Assembly (NCBI GenBank): GCA_016721765.1
Contig: JADKHO010000001.1
Span: 732,001 to 796,000 of the forward strand
Direction: 5' to 3'
DNA: 64,000 bases
DNA from: Bacteroidota bacterium
Lineage (GTDB): Bacteria > Bacteroidota > Bacteroidia > UBA4408
Part shown: in pieces, positions 20,401 to 26,923 of the stretch
How the letters are laid out: each line of letters starts with the position of its first letter
How positions within the stretch are numbered: the first letter of the stretch is position 1
Made by a program: the position numbers and the translations under genes
The notes under the pieces: generated by a model
Database searches by the model: none
Seen by the model: the letters and a program-made list of their open reading frames with translations, nothing else
Told to the model about the DNA's origin: nothing

Positions 20401-20862
20401 TGTACCATGAACCAAGGAGTCAAAAATAAAGGGGTTACTTGGTCTAAGGTTGTTACCAATATATGGATCGTTAGGATTTTGTGGGTCTACATCTAGCTTT
20501 TCAAAAGCTCCGGCACTTCCCACATGTTCAATACAGTAGTCAGTTTTGGCCATACAAATAAATCGTTGCAATTCCAGAATTTTTGAATTCACTTGAGTTG
20601 GAGAACCATAAAAAATATTTCTAAGGCCATAGAGGGAAATGTAAGTGATATGGTTTTCCATACAGTATTGGAGAAGCTGAGTTTCTGCAAAACTATTTGT
20701 GAGAATACTGGTCGAAACATCAATATCATCCTCATTAGTACCTGAAGCGATGAGTGATACGAAACGATTTACATAGAGCCCTCTCTGTTCTCCTGGCACT
20801 TGCGCTTGAAGGTTTAAGCTCAATAACATTAAAATCAAATAAACAAATTTCATTTTTCTCAT
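14461..20862 (-). CDS. Giant secreted adhesin-like protein with T9SS sorting domain
   Basis: The 2133-residue protein starts with a signal peptide (MRKMKFVYLILMLLSLNLQA). Residues 25-420 form an alpha/beta region of unknown family. Ig-like and gliding-adhesin type modules follow (for example a Y-x-W-Y-L-N-G-S segment near 600), then a SprB-like repeat near 1270-1340, a fibronectin-III-like module near 1345-1450, and a choice-of-anchor J-type lectin-like domain near 1470-1610. Four tandem repeats of 101 to 111 residues start near 1619, 1724, 1835 and 1936; three begin with a [TS]-x-C-N-T pattern. The last 85 residues are a type A sorting domain (MNVYPNPNPYHSEF to QKKFVVE). A cell-surface adhesive role is inferred from this build. 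Confidence 0.85.
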   Translation of the reverse strand: MRKMKFVYLILMLLSLNLQAQVPGEQRGLYVNRFVSLIASGTNEDDIDVSTSILTNSFAETQLLQYCMENHITYISLYGLRNIFYGSPTQVNSKILELQRFICMAKTDYCIEHVGSAGAFEKLDVDPQNPNDPYIGNNLRPSNPFIFDSLVHGTSYYDDLSFIEESIQSDDERYEVAENCKLALRLINMGNRQYFSGLSSAPCNRIDILTTEWEFWNGKLFDDQVRNPERDNDDYNDLIFLMDKIRDNHSYEYFVEGYLSKLEASNTIDIGLNLYPDPCSIASYIDGSYTTSGVTRRILDRILADNYSRTSSNNPAYNPAGNNNVYNQTSRTSKYLDRFLRFSESIDGSNAAPAPTGGGASANACLGPLGTNNATDYHPIFAANSVKLGAASSSNFLGDYLKSASNINIFTVERDYYDVYLSDAVHNVHGQPQSNRVNPGACQWYAQNYMVKPLDHPITFLAYTDPCPSSGSTNLRLVYQGPIEDNIQYEYVVLNSLNQPQTVSPGVAASGSNPLYSSVGGGLQPVHYNLSNDTYKISLILTYKTGCHYTYEQKIVVSDHFSIQALNSNPLSPGSVCEGSPVFLQANWYLPTPSSSPYNFQWYLNGSAIQGARDFNFTATQTGIYFCTFNNGTCSETSNSISVTINANPFTYINVNCGGASICSDGVTLTAIPYISTSNYQWSNGAFGQSTEICSEGTISLTVIGLNGCVSNFSKNISDFMFNTTYGGNTPNIVQTSPTGNPCPGKTVHLSVTTSNSLSQNVIWSTGETTNGIDVNNGGVYTAILIDENGCEAIDSYQVNYNNSNLFNITSADPLANCTPASTIHLEAPQTGFQNYQWFANGTAVSGVTSYNYSPSPTTTTVYSVTATGTGTSSTCNYTATVTAIITTELECLTIKQAAVPTVTYAGYPVKFTVEVCNNSAFSHTVVITDGIPPSSSFHVINNPLATPLTVTLPPGPYCETFVIEGYFTLVNNFCPSTPPASHTNYVSMQEGANTPIDAGEECIRVLATCPLITYANGDCAEESIVDVCLGVHKTIANVQFIDLSLVYPAFLEPPLAGALTSTNFSWSAGTIDTGSTIGTPMTSTSIGGVSYMEVPIRVAFSPGVTTTYPNGPNEFFCLKFKNNGAPGGMNQFKLFDSDYNTAITTSGDTFQFYTQASSVYLHNCTDIPSTFDASFRITRTGCSKPGEITVTADEDSANVIHIWDFGDVRRTPERGAPATFTWDYFADYTDNTSSTESRANGNYTFTITHTIIRGNISYVDTQIVAITGKLDGSVTPTDNVCLSPNFGTATVSPIYGTAPYTYSWSTGANTATVNGLTAGNHTVTITDDSLCTKVINITVATPDSSSGPSCVTVTPVNTSCITATKLTWTAAISCLKGYDVTVWSGSGTPNYLVYHEDVGTDTAYSLLPLLPATTYYYKVVPYDFRDSLTLGCSTGSFTSGTSQAVSPTLSSTITLGAESASVPALPCGMLVENYDQQGASSWYTSTTAPRTGSNHMRIDKNPDNVTALSDWFFSPPINVTKGHAYRVSWYDRIASGTSAETYKVYIGTSADASTLLGDGPLFNGISSNTTYHKDSAIDYLATSSGQIYFGFYATSLANQGSIYIDDIQIKEIQVTRVDTTYCNTTLSSTNLIYAYSVSGVSNYKYKFVGTGGQSGYNFEHGTSNSNTSFYPITQAPGVIYGYTYNVSVSYKKNNIWSPYGASCPVTLSAFPQNKLVDNPSTPGLCDYIVTDQHELINVTPITGASKYQYKIVENDTTNSYVYDTTSTTFNSVDELRLDMAAITPKVRYGYYYNVKVRALVGSTNSTYGSRPGEWGTFGPTCVVNVSGLPTTSLTTTYCNTNQTTLNDIFYVTPISSASQYRYHITASGYDNTIETSNSNSFFRFTSINPAVSPGGVKYGTTYSIEAAAAVGGAWLPYGSTCTLTTPTAPLTKLQTSQCNTSISSGSTFLYWDAIYGASNYQYKVSGTFSNGYRTREIYRNSSNNFFILSWANQTGSSILANQTYYVQVKYYAGQWEAYGDSCSITTNSNYSRYIDSLEAESPSLAMLSMNVYPNPNPYHSEFSVELNGIKEKNQKVDLFIFNSEGASVYRAAIVSKEENRIVIKPQVDLAPGVYIVLSDVNGVRLQKKFVVE

Positions 20863-20881
20863 GGCTTTGGTTTGTGGTTAG

Positions 20882-22513
20882 TTACATTTTAATAATTTTT
20901 GTTCTTGTAATAACTTGATTGTTTGAAGTCACTTCCGCAAAATAAACTCCTTTCGGAATTGATTCAAGATTTAAAGAAAAGTTAGATTTTAAAGGAGGAA
21001 TTGGTACTGAACATTGTTTTATTCCAACAGAATTAAACAAATTAACAACTAAAGGTTGTTGCCAATTAGATGATGCTAAATTTAAATTTAATTGGTTTTT
21101 AAATGGATTCGGATAAATTGCGATTTTTAAATCGCTTCTGTTATTTACAATATAAGTTGCCTCATCCTTCTTTAGTTTTAGAATAAATAAAGAGTCTTCT
21201 ACAACAAAATTCGTATCTGAAAGAGCTCCTGAGAGGAAAAAAGATGAATCTTCGGATAAGTCAAATGAAGATGTGTTGAAATTATTTTGGTAAGAATAGC
21301 CTAATATTTCCTTTGTATTTCCAGCGCTATCTATTGAATGAACAAAGAAATTCCTTGGAGAATTTTGTAAGAAGCCGTAACCACCAACTATAGTTTCTCT
21401 GCGGCTATTAAGGGAAGCAGAAACTAAAACATAGTTATTGTTTAAGCCAATTCCATTTGCAAGAATTTTCCATTCTTGCAAACCATGAGTATTAAGTTTC
21501 AGCACAAACCCACCTGATGCATTTCCATAAACAATAACCCCGTTTTGCTTATCAATCAATATTCCTTTTGGTGATTCTGTAACTTGATTACTCAAACTTG
21601 AAACAAATGGATAAAACCATTGAATATTTCCACTACTATCAATCTTTGAAACTCCTGCATCAAATCCAGTAGTAATGTGCAGCCCTTGAATATGTCCTGC
21701 TAAATAAATATTTGCAGAGTCATCAATTGCAGAGCGATTTGCAAAACCATACTGATAAGCGGTATCAACAATAACTGTTTTCCATTTTTGACTTCCAGTA
21801 GAATCATATTTTTCTACGAACATTTTGCCTCCAGGCAAACAGCAACTTGTGTAGCCTATCACATAGGCATTCCCGGCTTTATCTACTTCTACACTTTTGC
21901 CTTCTTGATTGTAGCCAACACTATCCGCTTTATTCCATAATAAATTACCAATTGAATCGTACTTTGCCAATATTGCTTTACGAGCTCCCTGCCCGTTAAT
22001 AGAATCCATTTCCCCCGTTACATATACATACTTATTATCATAAAGAGTAATTGAGTTAAATTCACCAACAAGACCAATTGCAGATCCATAGTATTTGCGC
22101 CACACGAGATTTCCCGCAGCATCGTACTTCAAAGTGAAACCTTCCGCGTTCTGTGCATTATAATGAGCCCTTCCGGTTATATAGATATTGTCTGTAGAGT
22201 CTATAACATAATCTTTTGCTCTTAGAAGTCCTCCGGCAACATCTCCTAACACTTTTTTCCAAATTATGTTTCCAGCAGTATCTTGCTTAATTACAATTAA
22301 TCTGACATAAGTTCCAAACATGTTTGTACCACCCAATCCTATAGTTATAATATTTCCAGCATTGTCGTGAGTAACAAAGGAGCCTTGAGCAATTGGTTCT
22401 TTATACTCCCAATCCAAACTTAGCGTTGGCTGAGCAAGCAATCTGCAAGAGAAAAGTAAAAACAAAAGCAAAAAACTCCTTTTTATAATAACATCAAAAG
22501 AAGATTTTACCAT
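20882..22513 (-). CDS. Secreted beta-propeller (SBBP repeat) protein with T9SS sorting domain
   Basis: The ATG at 22513 gives a good signal peptide (SFLLLFLLFSCRLLAQ), so it is preferred over the ATG at 22549. The body consists of repeats of about 55 residues with the pattern D-x-x-G-N-x-x-W, e.g. YDAAGNLVWRKYYGSA and YDSIGNLLWNKADSVG, typical of SBBP-type propellers. The last 80 residues are a T9SS type A domain (IAIYPNPFKNQLNLNLA to ITRTKIIKM). It lies 19 bases upstream of the giant adhesin gene on the same strand, and the two are likely co-transcribed and exported by the same route. Its ligand is unknown. Confidence 0.8.
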   Translation of the reverse strand: MVKSSFDVIIKRSFLLLFLLFSCRLLAQPTLSLDWEYKEPIAQGSFVTHDNAGNIITIGLGGTNMFGTYVRLIVIKQDTAGNIIWKKVLGDVAGGLLRAKDYVIDSTDNIYITGRAHYNAQNAEGFTLKYDAAGNLVWRKYYGSAIGLVGEFNSITLYDNKYVYVTGEMDSINGQGARKAILAKYDSIGNLLWNKADSVGYNQEGKSVEVDKAGNAYVIGYTSCCLPGGKMFVEKYDSTGSQKWKTVIVDTAYQYGFANRSAIDDSANIYLAGHIQGLHITTGFDAGVSKIDSSGNIQWFYPFVSSLSNQVTESPKGILIDKQNGVIVYGNASGGFVLKLNTHGLQEWKILANGIGLNNNYVLVSASLNSRRETIVGGYGFLQNSPRNFFVHSIDSAGNTKEILGYSYQNNFNTSSFDLSEDSSFFLSGALSDTNFVVEDSLFILKLKKDEATYIVNNRSDLKIAIYPNPFKNQLNLNLASSNWQQPLVVNLFNSVGIKQCSVPIPPLKSNFSLNLESIPKGVYFAEVTSNNQVITRTKIIKM

Positions 22514-22811
22514 TTTACTACAAATTAAAATTGATGAGAAAAATTTCAAAAGCGAATTAATTCGTTAAACAAAGACATAATAAAAAAAGATATGCAAAAA
22601 AGCTTTTATCGCTACTATTTCAAAGTTGGTAGTACGAATTAAGTCATTTATTTTTGATTTGCAATATTAAATTGCACTTAATTGTAAGTTTATTTTAGCA
22701 TGCAGTCCTTCCAATTTATTCTACCACTTTGCAAAATCAGGTTCAAAATCTTTTGCCCAATTAAAGAATAAAATCCCGATTGGTTCCACTTTGGATTTCC
22801 GGAATCTTGAA

Positions 22812-23918
22812 TTATTCATTAGATTTAAAAACCTGATAAATCAAAGTGCCTGCAACAAATATTCCTGTCCCTATTAAAAGGCCTTTATAATTAAATTCTT
22901 TATTGGATTTATTTTCTATGATTCTATTAATTTTTGAAAAATCATTTTGCTCCTTTTCTGGAAAAGCTTCTGCAAACGGTTTCAATCGGATTTGCTTTGG
23001 AACCTCCTTTTTTTTAAATCGATCTATTTCCCTGAATTCCTCGATTTTTTTCTTATTCTTCTCATAAAGCGGTTTTTCAAAAATATTGACTTCGGAAGCC
23101 GGGCTAAATCGACCTTCTTGATACGCAATTCCATCTACCACCTTTATTATGAAATCGCAGTTGTGCGTTAAAGACTGGTCGCCCTTAAAATTACCCGATT
23201 TTGTTGCTTGTGTTATGGCCACAAAAGATTTGCTCGGATTTTCATTTTTTAATAGTTCTAAAAACTCGCTCTCAATTCCGGCAACATTAATACTATCAAT
23301 AAATACAAAATCTAATGTGCTCTTCGATAGAAAGCTCTTAATTTCATCCTTATCTCTTGTTTCAAGTATTTTCATTTTACTTCCACCAATATCTTTTATT
23401 TTTTGTTGAAGGGTCACACTCTCGCCTTCTTCCGCAGCAATGTAAATGACTCTGCCAAAATATTCTTCTAAGTAATCAGCCAAACGAATTGCTAAATTGC
23501 TTTTTCCTCCTTTGGGTAATCCCCAAATTACCGCAGAAAAGAACTTTTCAGGCTTGCCGATAAGCTCAAGGAATTTACCCTCAAATTCAAGGCATTGAAA
23601 TTTCTTTTTTACCAATTCATCTCCGGTAAATACTTTACTTGCTTTGGGCTTAATCACCTGTTCTATTTCCTGCTTCTTTTGCTGGGGTTCACTCATGCTT
23701 TGGCCTTCAATTGGCGCGTTCGGATTTCGTTCCGAACGCCCTGTGGAACCCAGTTCGGAACCGTTCGGAACGGGGTCAGAGAAACTCATGCCCTTTTTCA
23801 GCATCATCTCCTTAACATGGTTATAAACTGTGGTTTTTCCAATGCCAAGTTGGGTTGCTATTTGCTTAAAACTTTTACCTTCCATGCGTAGTTTGAAGCA
23901 TAATTCTTTAATGTCCAT
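22812..23918 (-). CDS. HTH-RecA/KaiC-like ATPase with C-terminal membrane helix (mobile element)
   Basis: Residues 8-37 form a helix-turn-helix (MEGKSFKQIATQLGIGKTTV). A linker (45-95) follows, then a RecA/RadA-like ATPase with Walker A GLPKGGKS (133-140) and Walker B LDFVFIDSIN near 206-215, and a hydrophobic segment near the C-terminus (342-360). It resembles replication or partition ATPases carried by small Bacteroidota integrative elements. The linker is encoded by an unusual GC-richer stretch with repeated GTTCGGAAC palindromes (23718-23771). It is divergent from the MerR-like gene, sharing a promoter region of under 100 bases. Role in element replication or maintenance is inferred. Confidence 0.65.
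   Translation of the reverse strand: MDIKELCFKLRMEGKSFKQIATQLGIGKTTVYNHVKEMMLKKGMSFSDPVPNGSELGSTGRSERNPNAPIEGQSMSEPQQKKQEIEQVIKPKASKVFTGDELVKKKFQCLEFEGKFLELIGKPEKFFSAVIWGLPKGGKSNLAIRLADYLEEYFGRVIYIAAEEGESVTLQQKIKDIGGSKMKILETRDKDEIKSFLSKSTLDFVFIDSINVAGIESEFLELLKNENPSKSFVAITQATKSGNFKGDQSLTHNCDFIIKVVDGIAYQEGRFSPASEVNIFEKPLYEKNKKKIEEFREIDRFKKKEVPKQIRLKPFAEAFPEKEQNDFSKINRIIENKSNKEFNYKGLLIGTGIFVAGTLIYQVFKSNE
23718..23771. repeat. Cluster of GTTCGGAAC palindromes
   Basis: GTTCCGAAC at 23729 and GTTCGGAAC at 23753 and 23763 are three exact 9-base copies of one palindrome, with a fourth imperfect copy (GTTCGGATT) at 23718. They lie inside the linker region of the HTH-ATPase gene. They look like protein-binding sites or iterons. 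Confidence 0.5.
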
Positions 23919-23944
23919 TTTAAATTTTATTAATTAATTTCAAA

Positions 23945-23980
23945 CAAATATAAACATATTACAATTATGTCATATATTTG
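23945..23980. promoter_or_regulatory. Face-to-face divergent promoters
   Basis: TATATTTG, a match to the Bacteroidota -7 box TAnnTTTG, occurs at 23973-23980 on the plus strand and at 23945-23952 on the minus strand, 20 bases apart. The minus box serves the HTH-ATPase gene starting at 23918 and the plus box the MerR-like gene starting at 24012. No clear -33 boxes are seen. A regulator bound between them could control both genes. Confidence 0.55.
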
Positions 23981-24011
23981 CCTATATTTTATTACTCTAA
24001 TACAGTTAGAA

Positions 24012-24923
24012 ATGAATGAATCAAAATTCAATGTCAATGATATAAAACTCTCCAACAATCTTTACGATTTGAACAAGGAGATTTTCACAAAAGCCTTTAC
24101 ATTAAAAGACTTGGGTATTAGCTCAAGAGTTCTCAAGTATTGGTCTTTAATGGGGATTCTGCGCGAAGAAAACAGAGCGGTGGATGAGAATCACAAACTC
24201 AATTTTACAGAATACATCTGGCTAAAAATCATTGTTGAATTAAGAGAATTTGGCTATCCAATAGAATATATTAAAAAGGCTAAGGAGATTTTACTAAAAA
24301 AAGAATCGCTTGCTGAATCTTTAAAGTTACATACAGACGAAGCCCTAATTGAGTTTTTAAGGGGGATGATAAAAGCAACATCAAATAAGGATATTCCGGT
24401 TAGTGCATTTCTTAATAGTCCTAGCTCTTGGCAAAAATACAAAACGGTTAAACGTTCGCTCCTTGATAATACTATATTGATTCTTCTAGGAAAAAAAGAA
24501 AATATTGATTGGGTCTTTTTTAATGAGGGAGGTGCAGTGTATGTTCATGAGGATGCCTCCAAAAATTCGGAGCAAGTAATTACTTATCTAAAAAACAATT
24601 CTCACTTGCGAATTCCACTTATGAATTTAATTATGAATTTCATTGAGGATAAAAGCAAATTAGAATATGTAGCAAAATATGTGCTATTAAGTCCAAAAGA
24701 GATGGAAATTCTAAAGCATATTAGGAAGGGAGATTTTGAGTCTATTACTATTCATCTAAGGAACAACGAACCTATTAGGATTGATGAAACACGAAAGATT
24801 AAAATTCCTAATACAGCTAGAATATCTGAAATTCTTGCTAAGAGATCTTATGAAAAAATTGAATTGGTTACACAGGAAGGAACCATTACTTACGCTACTA
24901 AAACTGTAAAAACAAAACTGTGA
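24012..24923 (+). CDS. MerR-like transcriptional regulator of the integrative element
   Basis: The N-terminal third has a MerR-type winged helix (FTLKDLGISSRVLKYWSLMG, then LNFTEYIWLKIIVELREFGY). The remaining 200 residues are unassigned and presumably bind a signal or partner. An upstream in-frame ATG at 23967 lies before the -7 box at 23973-23980, so the ATG at 24012 (MNESKFNVND, 303 residues) is chosen. The gene faces the HTH-ATPase gene and precedes the recombinase genes, so it probably regulates the element's replication or excision functions. Confidence 0.65.
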   Translation: MNESKFNVNDIKLSNNLYDLNKEIFTKAFTLKDLGISSRVLKYWSLMGILREENRAVDENHKLNFTEYIWLKIIVELREFGYPIEYIKKAKEILLKKESLAESLKLHTDEALIEFLRGMIKATSNKDIPVSAFLNSPSSWQKYKTVKRSLLDNTILILLGKKENIDWVFFNEGGAVYVHEDASKNSEQVITYLKNNSHLRIPLMNLIMNFIEDKSKLEYVAKYVLLSPKEMEILKHIRKGDFESITIHLRNNEPIRIDETRKIKIPNTARISEILAKRSYEKIELVTQEGTITYATKTVKTKL

Positions 24924-25044
24924 AAACAATCCCTGCTAATGCACTTAAAAAAAGAAGGGTTAAAAGTTCCGCCAGTGCCGGACAAATAATAGTAAAGCTA
25001 ACTTATTGATTTAATCAAAAGGACAAGCATGTTTATTGGATAAC

Positions 25045-25218
25045 ATGCTCTCATTAAATGAATGCAGAAAAATAATTGAAGAATACAATATATCAATCAC
25101 CGATGAAGAGTTAACAGCTGTTCGAGATTGGCTTTACCTTACAGCTGATAATGCCATTGAGATTGTGGAGCAAAGAGAAGCTAGCACTAAACAAAACCTC
25201 AAAAACAATTACTCATGA
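25045..25218 (+). CDS. Small protein coupled to the serine recombinase
   Basis: This 57-residue acidic protein (MLSLNECRKIIEEYNISITD at the start) is predicted helical. Its TGA overlaps the ATG of the recombinase by four bases (ATGA), indicating translational coupling. A TTG nine bases upstream is a possible alternative start. No family is recognised; a directionality or accessory role is plausible from position only. Confidence 0.6.
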   Translation: MLSLNECRKIIEEYNISITDEELTAVRDWLYLTADNAIEIVEQREASTKQNLKNNYS

Positions 25219-26798
25219 AAAAAAGAGCAATAATCTATACAAGGGTATCGACAGATGAGCAAAACAATGGCTACAGCCCAGCTGACCAGAAAGATAAACT
25301 CTATCGGTATTGCGAAAACAATGACCTAGATGTTGTTGGATTTTATCATGATGATGAAAGCGCTAAAACATTTAACCGCCCCGAGTGGATTAAGGTTATG
25401 AAGTTTATTAAAATGAATAAGGGCTATGTAGATTATATTTATTTTTTGAAATGGGACAGGTTCTCCCGCAATGTTGCTGAAGCTTTTATTGAAATTAAGG
25501 AATTAAGAAAACATGGTGTTGAGCCAAGGGCTATCGAACAGCCACTTGATTTTAAAATCCCTGAAAGTAAAATTATGCTCTCAATTTATCTTGCTGCTCC
25601 CGAAGTGGATAACGATCGCCGAGCTCTAAATGTGTTTCATGGCATTAGAAGAGGTAAAAAAGAAGGGCGTTGGCTAGGTACATGTATCAAGGGCTATAAG
25701 AACGCAAGGGATGAAAACAATAAACCTATAATTGTTCCTGAAGGTGGTCAAAAAGAAGAATTGGTAAAGAAAGCCTTTGCCGAATTTGCTACAGGTTTAT
25801 ATAACATTGAACAGCTACGTGGGAAGCTAAATAAAGAAGGTTTTAAAGCAAATCGAAATTCCTTTTGGATGATGCTTCGCAATAAGGGATATATTGGGAA
25901 GGTTTTAGTTCCTGCCTTTGAAAATGAAAAGGAAGAATGGGTGCAAGGAAAACATAAGCCCTTAATTGATGAACAAACATTTTATACCGTTCAGGATATC
26001 CTCGCTGGGCGAAAAAAGAATATCCCCAATAAGTTTAGAACACAAAGAGATGAATTGCCTTTGAGGGGTTTTCTTTTATGTCCACAATGCGGAAAGAGGC
26101 TGACAGGCTCCGCATCTACCGGGCGCAAAGGAGATAAATTTTTCTACTACCATTGCTCCAAGGGCTGCAAAGAAAGGCAGGTAGCTGAAATTGCTAATCA
26201 CGAATTTGAAAACATACTTTCTAAATTTAAATCGAATGAGCTTGCTATTAAATTACAAGGAGCTGTTTTAAAAGATAGATTGCAGAAAAAGAATAATGAT
26301 GGCAAGGCTGAATTGGAAAGAGTAGGAAAAGAAATTGCGAAACAGAAAGTAAGAATACAAAATGCGAAGGAGTTAATGTTAGATGGTGAATTTTCTGCCA
26401 CCGATTACAAGAACATGAAACTGGAGATTGAAGAAAAGATTGATTCTTTAACAAGAGAAGAAGCAAATCTAAGGGTAGGAAGCGAAAATCAGTCAGTAAA
26501 GGTTCAACAATGCTTAGAGATACTCGTAAACCTCCATCAATACTACGTTTCAGGAGATACTTCCAAAAAACAGAGTATTATTGGTTCGATATTTCCCGAA
26601 AAGCTGATTTTTGAAAATCAAAAGTATCGAACCACAAAAGTGAATTGGGTTGTCGCCATGCTTTGCAGTAATATAAAGGACTTTAAAGACAATAAAAAAG
26701 GGAAAGGTTTGTTTTCTAACAACCTTTCCCTTAGAGTGGTACCTCCAGGAATCGAACCAGGGACACAAGGATTTTCAGTCCTTTGCTCTACCAACTGA
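25215..26798 (+). CDS. Large serine recombinase (site-specific integrase)
   Basis: The 527-residue protein starts with a resolvase catalytic domain (IIYTRVSTDEQ, nucleophile Ser12; FLKWDRFSRN). A recombinase DNA-binding domain follows, then a zinc ribbon (LCPQCGKRLTG near 288-298, HCSKGC near 315) and a coiled-coil segment near 360-430. The family integrates and excises phages and conjugative elements. The reading frame continues through the tRNA-Phe terminator (26693-26730) and stops inside the tRNA gene at 26796-26798, so its last 35 or so residues are encoded by tRNA-associated DNA. This points to tRNA-Phe as the attachment site. Confidence 0.9.
   Translation: MKKRAIIYTRVSTDEQNNGYSPADQKDKLYRYCENNDLDVVGFYHDDESAKTFNRPEWIKVMKFIKMNKGYVDYIYFLKWDRFSRNVAEAFIEIKELRKHGVEPRAIEQPLDFKIPESKIMLSIYLAAPEVDNDRRALNVFHGIRRGKKEGRWLGTCIKGYKNARDENNKPIIVPEGGQKEELVKKAFAEFATGLYNIEQLRGKLNKEGFKANRNSFWMMLRNKGYIGKVLVPAFENEKEEWVQGKHKPLIDEQTFYTVQDILAGRKKNIPNKFRTQRDELPLRGFLLCPQCGKRLTGSASTGRKGDKFFYYHCSKGCKERQVAEIANHEFENILSKFKSNELAIKLQGAVLKDRLQKKNNDGKAELERVGKEIAKQKVRIQNAKELMLDGEFSATDYKNMKLEIEEKIDSLTREEANLRVGSENQSVKVQQCLEILVNLHQYYVSGDTSKKQSIIGSIFPEKLIFENQKYRTTKVNWVVAMLCSNIKDFKDNKKGKGLFSNNLSLRVVPPGIEPGTQGFSVLCSTN
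26693..26730 (-). terminator. tRNA-Phe terminator inside the recombinase frame
   Basis: On the minus strand, six bases after the tRNA 3' end, the stem GGGAAAGGTTGTT pairs with AACAAACCTTTCCC (one bulge) and is followed by TTTTTTATT. The same bases code for recombinase residues on the plus strand. Confidence 0.85.
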
Positions 26799-26809
26799 GC
26801 TAAGGTACC
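26737..26809 (-). tRNA. tRNA-Phe (anticodon GAA)
   Basis: The minus strand folds as a full cloverleaf: acceptor GGTACCT with AGGTACC, D-arm GCTC-AGTTGGTA-GAGC, anticodon arm AAGGA-CTGAAAA-TCCTT giving GAA, T-arm CCTGG-TTCGATT-CCTGG, and discriminator A. CCA is not encoded. The plus-strand recombinase gene ends inside it. Confidence 0.95.
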
Positions 26810-26908
26810 AGCATTAATTTAGGGCTGCAAATGTAAAAAAATACTTTGTACATCAAAAAAATATTATCCTTCTCCTCAAAATAACAGCGTTTAGCGCATT
26901 ATTTGCCC

Positions 26909-26916
26909 TAACTTTG
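26909..26916 (+). promoter_or_regulatory. -7 box for the cysteine desulfurase gene
   Basis: TAACTTTG fits the Bacteroidota -7 consensus TAnnTTTG. It lies only seven bases before the ATG, so the mRNA would have almost no leader. No clear -33 box is seen. Confidence 0.45.
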
Positions 26917-26923
26917 TGTGGTT

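Noticed and set aside
22550..22811. Search for the left attachment site of the recombinase element
   Set aside because: No copy of the tRNA-Phe 3' end (GGTTCGATTCCTGG or its complement) was found by eye here or further left, so the left border stays open.
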